This document shows, piece by piece, positions 1 through 5,531 of a stretch of 5,819 nucleotides of DNA. The notes beneath the pieces were generated by a model that ran no database searches, was not told the DNA's origin, and worked only from the letters and a program-made list of their open reading frames with translations. Location of the stretch: the NCBI GenBank assembly GCA_947588665.1, contig CANPYU010000079.1, positions 1 to 5,819 on the forward strand, given 5' to 3'. How positions within the stretch are numbered: the first letter of the stretch is position 1; each line of letters opens with the position of its first letter. The position numbers and the translations under genes were made by a program. This stretch comes from an uncultured Bacilli bacterium (lineage in GTDB: Bacteria; Bacillota_I; Bacilli_A; RF39; UBA660).

Positions 1-2
1 CA

Positions 3-1592
3 GCTTATATAATTTCATCACCTGCTCAATATATTATTGGGGCCCAAAGAACTTACATGACAGATCCAACTAATAAAGAAGAATTAGAAGCTTTCAAATT
101 AAAGTTAGATTCTTATACAACGAGAATGCAATCATATTATGAAACTTTTTATTCTATATTAGAAGATAAAGACTTATTTAATAATTTACATTTATATCAA
201 GTAGATAAAAGATATACTAAGAATTCTGCTGGAGTATCAGTCTTTAATAATGTTTATACTACTGAAGAGTTATTCCATAAGAATTTTAATGAAGTAACAG
301 GTGTTTGGGCGGCAAGTGCAGGAGTTAATGCAGGAGCAAATGGTTCTATGATTCAGTGGCAAGTCGCGGGAGTTTTAGATAGTGATTTAGCAACTGATGG
401 CACTTTAGATAATGGACACGTTACTTATAAGACATTTACTCACGAGTCTGCTCATAATCTTGATGGTCGTCTATTCTTAATGAATAATGAGAGAAGATAT
501 GATGCTGGAGGAGAAGACTATGCTGATGCCTTCTTCATGCAGGCTTTTGAAAAATTTGGTATTGTTATGAATATGTCAATTAACTTTAAAGAAAATTTAC
601 CAATTGGTTCTAATTTAACTCCTGCCCGTATTAGTTCTGATGAAGATATTCACGATTTTTATAATAAGGCTTTCCAAACAATATATGTGCTTGATTATTT
701 AGAAGCTAAAGCCTTTTTAGCCCTAGATAAAGATAGTCAAAAAGAACTTGGAGTACAAGTGTCATACCCAAATGAAAATAAACAATTTGAAACAACGGAT
801 GGTAAATCTCATGATTATGATACTGAACGCGAAATGTTTACCGGAAAAACTTATCTTGAAGATAAATATGCCAGATATAAAGCTCGACTAGTTGCAAGAT
901 ATACTCAGTTAAATCAAATTGCGGATTTTGATAATATGGAATTAAATTCAATTGATGATTTAATTGATAATAAAATAATGCTTTATCCTGGTATTAATAA
1001 AGTAGGATCTAGAGGAGATAACTCCTATGGCGGAGAAGGGTACAATGTTGTTCATTGGTATCAAGTAAATAATCCTGATGGAAGGCCTGAATCATATGCT
1101 TTAAAATGGTTTAGTTATGAAATGCTCGGGTATGCTGGTTATAAAAAAGGATTAGTAGAATATGCAAGTAATATTCATTATGAGCCAAGACAAACTTATA
1201 AAAGTTTAGTTGCTCCATATAATGCTGATGGAACCCCTAATTTAGGCACAGTTAATTATAAATCAGATTCTATGGCTCTTAAAACTATCACGGGTAAATA
1301 TGATGATTTTGATGAATATAAAAAAGCTCGTTTTAAAGAAGTCGAAAAAAACTTAGATCACTTAAATAAAATAATTGATGTTAAAGATTATGTTCAAAAA
1401 TTCTATGATGCTTTATTAAAAGACAGTAATATTAGAAAAACAACTAATGATAGAAGTTATCCAAATAGTAGTGAGATTCGTCATGAAATATATAATAAAC
1501 TTAAAAATTATACCAATGATTTTAGAGATAATATTTATATGGATGATTGGCAACAAGATACATCTAATATTGAAATAGTTAAAAATAAATAA
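3..1592 (+). CDS. M26-family (ZmpA/B/C-like) zinc metallopeptidase, C-terminal part, 5'-truncated by the window edge
   Basis: This is probably a secreted or surface zinc endopeptidase; characterised M26 members cleave host proteins such as IgA1. The frame is open from base 3. The first ATG (57) has no ribosome binding site, and the frame upstream of it encodes plausible protein, so that ATG is internal. Numbering from it, HESAH (residues 129-133) is the HExxH zinc/catalytic motif. It is followed by NLDG, an arginine pair (146-147) and E153. E153 lies 20 residues after the second histidine, the spacing I recall for the third zinc ligand in M26 proteases. The layout H-E-x-x-H-N-x-D-G also resembles streptococcal ZmpB. 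About 355 residues follow, with no transmembrane segment and no LPXTG sorting signal before the TAA stop, so any anchor must lie in the missing N-terminal part. The substrate is unknown. A bidirectional terminator follows directly. The family call is fairly secure; the IgA specificity is not supported. Confidence 0.82.
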   Translation, partial: AYIISSPAQYIIGAQRTYMTDPTNKEELEAFKLKLDSYTTRMQSYYETFYSILEDKDLFNNLHLYQVDKRYTKNSAGVSVFNNVYTTEELFHKNFNEVTGVWAASAGVNAGANGSMIQWQVAGVLDSDLATDGTLDNGHVTYKTFTHESAHNLDGRLFLMNNERRYDAGGEDYADAFFMQAFEKFGIVMNMSINFKENLPIGSNLTPARISSDEDIHDFYNKAFQTIYVLDYLEAKAFLALDKDSQKELGVQVSYPNENKQFETTDGKSHDYDTEREMFTGKTYLEDKYARYKARLVARYTQLNQIADFDNMELNSIDDLIDNKIMLYPGINKVGSRGDNSYGGEGYNVVHWYQVNNPDGRPESYALKWFSYEMLGYAGYKKGLVEYASNIHYEPRQTYKSLVAPYNADGTPNLGTVNYKSDSMALKTITGKYDDFDEYKKARFKEVEKNLDHLNKIIDVKDYVQKFYDALLKDSNIRKTTNDRSYPNSSEIRHEIYNKLKNYTNDFRDNIYMDDWQQDTSNIEIVKNK

Positions 1593-1593
1593 T

Positions 1594-1637
1594 AAAAAAC
1601 CTCGTTTCTTAGATATAGAAATGGGGTTTTATTATAG
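1594..1637. terminator. Bidirectional rho-independent terminator between convergent genes
   Basis: Bases 1596-1609 pair with 1617-1630 to form a 14-bp stem with two G-T wobbles around a 7-base loop (1610-1616). The plus-strand side continues as TTTTATTAT. The minus-strand side continues as TTTTTTATTATT, so the hairpin can stop transcripts from both sides. It sits between the TAA of the metallopeptidase (ending 1592) and the stop of the regulator (1638-1640). Confidence 0.88.
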
Positions 1638-2090
1638 TTAATTTTCTAAAAAGTTTTTATTAGTGCGACCTAAAAGGTAGTCAGCAGAGATATGATATTT
1701 ACTACATATCGTATATAAATAATTAGTAGATAATAAATTAACACCACGCTCATATGAGGAAATAGTCGAAAAAGTAGTATTTAAAAATTCCGATAATTTA
1801 GTTTGAGTTAACTTATTTTGTTTTCTAAATTCTTTTAATCTTTTACCGGCTAATTTTTTATCTATTACTTTATTTATATTATTATATTGTCTAGCATCAG
1901 TAAATTCAAAAATATAATCTAATGAGACATCATAATAATTACATAGTGTGATTAAATGTTTAATTGGAATTGTAACATAATTATTTTCATAATGACCATA
2001 TTGACTACGATCTATACCTAAAATTTCGGCAACTTTAGTTATAGTTAAACCAATTCTTTCTCTTAACTCTTTTAATCTTTCAGGAAACAT
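1638..2090 (-). CDS. Tandem XRE/Cro-type helix-turn-helix transcriptional regulator
   Basis: A 150-residue cytoplasmic DNA-binding protein made almost entirely of two HTH domains of the lambda Cro/CI (XRE) type. Domain 1 spans about residues 5-61, starting RLKELRERIGLT and ending VSLDYIF. Domain 2 spans about 84-141, starting RLKEFRKQNKLT, with the classic ISSYERG recognition-helix end and SADYLLG at its close. The two copies are offset by 79 residues and joined by a short polar linker. There is no ligand-binding, protease-sensing or dimerisation domain, so one chain may bind like a pseudo-dimer. The ATG is well placed because the first domain begins at residue 5; the Shine-Dalgarno match is weak (GAAG). 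The gene is divergent from the surface-protein gene and convergent with the metallopeptidase. Inferred role: repressor of itself and/or the divergent gene. No target is demonstrated by the sequence. Confidence 0.88.
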   Translation of the reverse strand: MFPERLKELRERIGLTITKVAEILGIDRSQYGHYENNYVTIPIKHLITLCNYYDVSLDYIFEFTDARQYNNINKVIDKKLAGKRLKEFRKQNKLTQTKLSEFLNTTFSTISSYERGVNLLSTNYLYTICSKYHISADYLLGRTNKNFLEN

Positions 2091-2102
2091 ATTTTCTTCA
2101 CC

Positions 2103-2131
2103 ATTATAATTCTCTCACAAGTATTTAACAA
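2103..2131 (-). promoter_or_regulatory. Putative sigma-A promoter of the tandem-HTH gene
   Basis: On the minus strand, TTGTTA (2126-2131) and a perfect TATAAT (2103-2108) are separated by 17 bases. The -10 ends only 12 bases before the ATG, so the transcript would start about 5-7 bases ahead of the start codon, nearly leaderless. The AT-rich setting makes chance matches possible, but the spacing is ideal. Confidence 0.5.
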
Positions 2132-2143
2132 ATTTTAAAATAC
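2121..2143. repeat. Imperfect inverted repeat over the -35 of the HTH gene (candidate operator)
   Basis: The outer arms GTATTT and AAATAC enclose an AT-rich centre that is only partly symmetrical; the full element is 23 bp. It covers the presumed -35 box (2126-2131) of the regulator gene, a suitable place for autorepression. Its core does not match the palindrome at 2206-2219, so a common binding protein is uncertain. Confidence 0.3.
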
Positions 2144-2165
2144 GGGCTAAATAATGCAATTTATC

Positions 2166-2194
2166 TTGACTTTTATTATTTGCTAGATTATAAT
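2166..2194 (+). promoter_or_regulatory. Strong sigma-A promoter of the surface-protein gene
   Basis: TTGACT (2166-2171), a 17-base spacer and a perfect TATAAT (2189-2194) give a near-consensus housekeeping promoter. Transcription should start near 2201, giving a leader of about 47 bases. The leader begins with the palindrome at 2206-2219 and ends with a ribosome binding site, AGGAAGG (2231-2237), ten bases before the ATG. Confidence 0.82.
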
Positions 2195-2205
2195 TTTAGT
2201 ATAAG

Positions 2206-2219
2206 TTAGAAATTTCTAA
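2206..2219. promoter_or_regulatory. Perfect 14-bp palindrome at the transcription start (candidate operator)
   Basis: TTAGAAATTTCTAA is its own reverse complement. It lies about 5-19 bases downstream of the predicted start of transcription, where a bound repressor would block promoter escape. The adjacent divergent gene encodes a tandem-HTH regulator, the obvious candidate binder. Binding is inferred from position and symmetry only. Confidence 0.5.
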
Positions 2220-2247
2220 TATAGTTGAGTAGGAAGGATACTAAAAG

Positions 2248-3684
2248 ATGGAGTTTAAGAAGTTAGAGCAGAATAAAAAAAGTAAGGTAATTATATGCTT
2301 TATATTTATAGTATTGCTATTAATAACAATTTTATTAACGGTAAGTAAAGCAAAATATCAAGTAACTAAAAATGTGCAGATAGTTAATGGAAAAGTAAAT
2401 TATATGCCATATGATTTTAAGATAGTAGAGATTTATAAAGAAAAAGATCAAGGTGGGTATGATGAAGTAGATGAAATACCTACAGGGGATTATGTAATAG
2501 ATGAAAAAGAAAGTAAATGTATGATTAATGATACAGAAAAAGATGATGGAGCAATACTAAAAACAGTAAATGGCAATCATACATTTGGTAATTTAAAGAG
2601 AATGGATAAATGTACTTTGTATTTTAGAAAGATAACAACAAAAAAAGTGCAAACATCATTAGGAGAATTAGATGTACAATTAGCAGTTCCTGATTTTTCA
2701 AAAACTAGTTGTTTAAGTGGATGTGAAGAATCTACAAATGGTTTATATGAAGTTCAAGATGGAGAAAATAAATCATATTATTTTAGAGGAACAGTAGATA
2801 ATAACTGGGTATCATTTGCAGAATATTATTGGCGTATCATCCGAATAAATGGGGATGGCTCTATTAGATTAATCTACAATGGTACAACAACTAATCAAAA
2901 AGATTCAAGTACAAATGCTGTAGCAAGCCAAGTTTTTTCAGTAGACTATTATAGATTATCTAATGATGCAAAGTATGTAGGCTTCATGTATGGGCCAAAA
3001 AATAATTCTGCGGGTTCTACATTAGCATCAGAAAATTATAGTGAGGCTACAAATAATAGTGTTTCAAGTAATGCTAAAAATCAATTAGATAGTTGGTATA
3101 CTACTAATTTAATGAATAAACAAGTAGGAGAAAAAACTGCAAAAGATTATATAGACACAGAAGCAGGGTTCTGTGGGGATAGAACACCTCATACAGGAGA
3201 ATCTGCAAGTACAAGGGATGAAACGTTATCAGGATATGGAAAAAAAAAGACATATTATGGTGCTTACATAAGATTAAGAAGACGAGCAGCACCGACATTT
3301 GATTGTGAAAAAGAAAATGATTTATATACAGTAAGTAGCGCTAAAAAAGGAAACAAAGCATTAACCAATCCAATAGGCTTAATCACGGCCGATGAAGTAG
3401 TATTTGCAGGAGGACAGTTTAATACTAAGAACAATGACTACTGGTTGACGACAAACAGCTATTGGACCATGTCTCCGTCTAACTTTAGCGTTAACAGTGG
3501 TATTAGCAGTGATGGTGATGCTTTTATGTTCGAAGTGGACTCGAATGGCAAGCTCTACAGCACTTCCGTGGCCAGCATACCTGGTATTCGTCCTGTCATA
3601 AATTTAAAGGCTGATACGGTATTCAAAACATTAGAAAATGGAAAAGATCCAGGTACTGTAGATAATCCATACGTAGTTCAATAA
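2248..3684 (+). CDS. Membrane-anchored surface protein with C-terminal hypervariable domain (probable DGR target)
   Basis: Likely a cell-surface binding protein. Residues 1-13 are basic, 14-32 form one hydrophobic signal-anchor, and the rest is predicted outside. I see a first extracellular module (about 37-127, with cysteines 91 and 122), then a region from 134 opening with a CxxxC pair (155, 159) and containing YYWRIIRINGDGSIRLIYNG (193-212). A C-terminal domain (about 335-478) carries PIGLITADEV, YWTMSPSNF and GIRPVINLK. From memory this architecture recurs in gut Firmicutes, often as multicopy families with a C-type-lectin-like end diversified by DGRs. I cannot give a Pfam name with certainty. 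Residues 399-450 show the DGR-like variable block. There is no LPXTG and no GFxxxE pilin signal, so it is not a typical pilin. Start: AGGAAGG ten bases upstream. Its codon use differs from that of the pilus gene. The ligand is unknown. Confidence 0.78.
   Translation: MEFKKLEQNKKSKVIICFIFIVLLLITILLTVSKAKYQVTKNVQIVNGKVNYMPYDFKIVEIYKEKDQGGYDEVDEIPTGDYVIDEKESKCMINDTEKDDGAILKTVNGNHTFGNLKRMDKCTLYFRKITTKKVQTSLGELDVQLAVPDFSKTSCLSGCEESTNGLYEVQDGENKSYYFRGTVDNNWVSFAEYYWRIIRINGDGSIRLIYNGTTTNQKDSSTNAVASQVFSVDYYRLSNDAKYVGFMYGPKNNSAGSTLASENYSEATNNSVSSNAKNQLDSWYTTNLMNKQVGEKTAKDYIDTEAGFCGDRTPHTGESASTRDETLSGYGKKKTYYGAYIRLRRRAAPTFDCEKENDLYTVSSAKKGNKALTNPIGLITADEVVFAGGQFNTKNNDYWLTTNSYWTMSPSNFSVNSGISSDGDAFMFEVDSNGKLYSTSVASIPGIRPVINLKADTVFKTLENGKDPGTVDNPYVVQ
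3240..3248 (+). repeat. A9 homopolymer inside the surface-protein gene
   Basis: Nine adenines span codons 331-334 (GGA AAA AAA AAG). Loss of one A would give a stop at 3269-3271. Gain of one A, or a -1 ribosomal slip at the in-frame A_AAA_AAG heptamer, would give a stop at 3300-3302. Both truncate the protein before its variable region. A run of this length is not exceptional in such AT-rich DNA. Confidence 0.55.
3442..3597 (+). other. Probable DGR variable region (VR) within the surface-protein gene
   Basis: Bases 3441-3600 are about 47% G+C by hand count, against about 36% in the preceding 160 bases and about 30% near the start of the gene. Adenine falls to 22-25% in 3481-3600. Of the 52 codons for residues 399-450, 38 end in C or T, including 16 in a row (residues 411-426, bases 3478-3525). 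DGRs copy a template with mutation at adenines, turning AAY codons into NNY codons, and this is the expected footprint. The conserved GGTATTCGTCCTGTC at 3583-3597 would be the fixed 3' end (the IMH-like position). No template repeat or reverse transcriptase is in the window. Recombination between paralogues is the main alternative explanation. Confidence 0.68.
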
Positions 3685-3691
3685 CTTAATA

Positions 3692-3728
3692 CTTGCTCAT
3701 ATTGCTCTAAATTTTATGTATGAGCAGG
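3692..3728 (+). repeat. Long-loop hairpin just after the surface-protein stop codon
   Basis: Bases 3692-3701 (CTTGCTCATA) pair with 3719-3728 (TATGAGCAGG) in a 10-bp stem with one G-T wobble and a 17-base loop. It has no T-tract of its own, so it is not a simple terminator. DGR targets often carry a hairpin or cruciform a short way downstream of the VR, and this one begins about 95 bases past the VR end. It may equally be a 3'-end mRNA-stabilising structure. Confidence 0.55.
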
Positions 3729-3733
3729 GATAT

Positions 3734-3765
3734 ATGCAGGGCTCTCTCCTTGCATTTTTTATTGT
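3734..3765 (+). terminator. Rho-independent terminator of the surface-protein gene
   Basis: ATGCAGGG (3734-3741) and CCTTGCAT (3748-3755) form an 8-bp stem with one wobble and a CTCTCT loop, followed by a T-rich tail (3755-3760, then ATTGTTTT). GCAGGG also occurs at 3724-3729 in the arm of the preceding hairpin, so two pairings with the downstream CCTTGC are possible. Confidence 0.82.
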
Positions 3766-3949
3766 TTTAAAATTTTACTGTTTACTTTTAATTAATTATT
3801 TACATTATCTATACCAATAATATTTTTATCATTCATTAATATTTATAAATATAAATCTAGTTATTTAATAATTGTATTTATTATTCTTCTATCATAAATA
3901 TATTAAAAATTAAAATATATTTAAAAGTGTACCAAAATAAAAAAATATA
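3766..3949. other. AT-rich intergenic spacer, no gene seen
   Basis: Almost pure A and T between the terminator of the surface-protein gene and the pilus promoter. I find no coding frame with a ribosome binding site and no RNA-gene signature. It contains a 14-bp AT-only palindrome at 3839-3852, which is unremarkable at this composition. Curved promoter-upstream DNA is possible but not shown. Confidence 0.6.
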
Positions 3950-3958
3950 TGTTATAAT
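3950..3958 (+). promoter_or_regulatory. Extended -10 promoter of the type IV pilus operon
   Basis: TGT immediately before a perfect TATAAT (3953-3958) makes an extended -10 element. No good -35 exists at 16-18 bases upstream, which extended -10 promoters tolerate. Transcription would start near 3965, leaving a short leader with AGGA (3970-3973) ten bases before the ATG at 3984. Confidence 0.65.
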
Positions 3959-3983
3959 AAAATCAGAATAGGATAGAAGTGTT

Positions 3984-5519
3984 ATGAATAATAAGAAGAT
4001 TAGATTTCCTTTTAATATTATATTAGCACCATTAATATTTGTTATAAGCTTTATTAAACACTTTTTTTTAGGTGTTAAGTTTGTTTTTTTTGATAGTTGG
4101 TATAATAGAATTGATTATAAAATTAAAGAAAAAAAATTTAAAAATAGAGATTTGAAAGGTAGTTCTATTATTAAGACTACTAAAAAAGAAGAAGAACCGA
4201 CAGAAGTATTAACTGTAGTTGAAAGACAAAAAATTGCTTATGAAAAAAAACAATTAATCGAAGAAATGCAAAAAGAAATAAATATTCGTAAAGTAAATAA
4301 AGAATATTATGAATATTATGGCACTGATAAGGGAGGCAGAAAAGTTAAAGGAGTTATGAGTGCTACTAATAAAATAACTCTGCATAATTTTTTAGCTAAT
4401 GAAGGAATAGATGTATATTCTATTAAAAAAGCTTCTAAAGAGAATTTTCTTAAAAAAATTGGATTAGATAGTGAAAAAGAATTAAGTATCAAAAATCTAA
4501 TTTTTTGGCTAACTCAGGTATCTACTTATTTAAAGGCGGGTATTACTTTAAATGATACTATTAAATTAATGACTAAGCAAGCAATTAAAGATCCTAAAAA
4601 ATGTAAGTTATACCGTGCTATATCTTATGAACTTACATTAGGTGAAAGTTTCAGTACCGCTTTAGAAAATCAAGGAAAAGTATTTCCCCCTCTATTAATT
4701 AATATGATTAGATCGGCTGAAGCAACTGGGGAATTAATTAAAACTCTAGATGATATGGCAAATTATTATACTGAAATAGATAAAACTCGAAAAGAAATGA
4801 TTAGTGCTATTATTTATCCTACTATTTTATTAGTATTTGCTATTGCTGTTTTAACATTTATTATGGTTTATGTTATTCCTGAATTTATTAAAGTTTATGA
4901 TCAAGCTGGTATAAAAGTAAGTGGTTTTACTCTTAGTATTATTAATTTAAGTAATTATATAACTAGTCATTTAAGTATGATTACCATAATATTATTAATA
5001 ATTATTGTGTTATTATTAATTTTATATAAGAATAGTAGGGTATTTCGCAAAACTATTCAAAGCATAGGTATGCATATTCCTTTCTTTGGAAAAATTATTA
5101 TTTATCATGAATTAACTTTATTTACTAAAACTTTTGCAAGTTTACTTAAAAACAGTGTTTATATTACTAATAGTATGGAAATATTAACCAATATAACTAG
5201 TAATGAGGTATATAAAGATATTATGCTTGAAACTATAGGTAATATTGCCAGTGGTGAAAAAATTTCTGCCTCTTTTTATAATAAATGGTGCATTCCCGAT
5301 GTTGCATATTATATGATAGTAACAGGGGAGTCCACTGGTGAATTATCACTGATGATGGATAAAGTAGCCTCTTATTATAGTGATTTACATAAAAGCAAAG
5401 TAACTAATTTAAAAGCTTTTTTAGAGCCTATTATGATTGTTATTTTAGCTATTATTGTCGGAGTTATTATTTTAGCAGTTGTTATTCCAATGTTTAGTTT
5501 ATATGGACAGATTAAATAA
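3984..5519 (+). CDS. pilC: Type IV pilus/type II secretion inner-membrane platform protein (PilC/GspF/ComGB family)
   Basis: Integral membrane platform protein that connects the assembly ATPase to pilin polymerisation. It has the family's two repeated T2SF domains. The first spans about 169-301, with the helix bundle starting WLTQVSTYLKAGITL, the SAEATGEL motif at 244-251 and a membrane segment at about 274-298. The second spans about 374-503, with the matching FTKTFASLLKNSVYI, TGESTGEL at 447-454 and a terminal membrane segment at 483-505. A further membrane segment lies at about 331-348. Residues 118-150 match the short N-terminal region seen before the first T2SF domain. The protein has 511 residues where the family is usually near 400. 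The excess is an N-terminal extension with a hydrophobic stretch (8-36) and a charged, probably coiled linker (43-110). The next gene follows after 12 bases. No PilB ATPase gene precedes it in the window. Confidence 0.92.
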   Translation: MNNKKIRFPFNIILAPLIFVISFIKHFFLGVKFVFFDSWYNRIDYKIKEKKFKNRDLKGSSIIKTTKKEEEPTEVLTVVERQKIAYEKKQLIEEMQKEINIRKVNKEYYEYYGTDKGGRKVKGVMSATNKITLHNFLANEGIDVYSIKKASKENFLKKIGLDSEKELSIKNLIFWLTQVSTYLKAGITLNDTIKLMTKQAIKDPKKCKLYRAISYELTLGESFSTALENQGKVFPPLLINMIRSAEATGELIKTLDDMANYYTEIDKTRKEMISAIIYPTILLVFAIAVLTFIMVYVIPEFIKVYDQAGIKVSGFTLSIINLSNYITSHLSMITIILLIIIVLLLILYKNSRVFRKTIQSIGMHIPFFGKIIIYHELTLFTKTFASLLKNSVYITNSMEILTNITSNEVYKDIMLETIGNIASGEKISASFYNKWCIPDVAYYMIVTGESTGELSLMMDKVASYYSDLHKSKVTNLKAFLEPIMIVILAIIVGVIILAVVIPMFSLYGQIK

Positions 5520-5525
5520 GGAGGG
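5518..5525 (+). promoter_or_regulatory. Near-perfect ribosome binding site overlapping the pilC stop
   Basis: AAGGAGGG begins inside the TAA stop of pilC (5517-5519) and ends six bases before the ATG at 5532. It fixes the start of the next gene and implies tight, possibly coupled translation in one operon. Confidence 0.88.
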
Positions 5526-5531
5526 ATTAAA

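Noticed and set aside
57..59. ATG at 57 as the true start of the metallopeptidase
   Set aside because: No Shine-Dalgarno precedes it, the frame stays open to the window edge, and M26 proteins are much longer than 511 residues.
1500..1592. LPXTG sorting signal at the end of the metallopeptidase
   Set aside because: The C-terminus is polar, with no LPxTG, membrane segment or basic tail.
2248..2350. Class III (type IV pilin) signal peptide on the surface protein
   Set aside because: There is no G/A cleavage site followed by FxxxE before the hydrophobic stretch, so it reads as an ordinary signal-anchor.
3104..3298. 64-residue open frame on the minus strand
   Set aside because: It lies fully inside the surface-protein gene, has no ribosome binding site and reads as low-complexity hydrophobic sequence, so it is a shadow frame.
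3839..3852. Perfect 14-bp palindrome ATATTTATAAATAT
   Set aside because: It contains only A and T in an almost pure AT spacer, where such palindromes arise by chance, and it is not at a promoter element.
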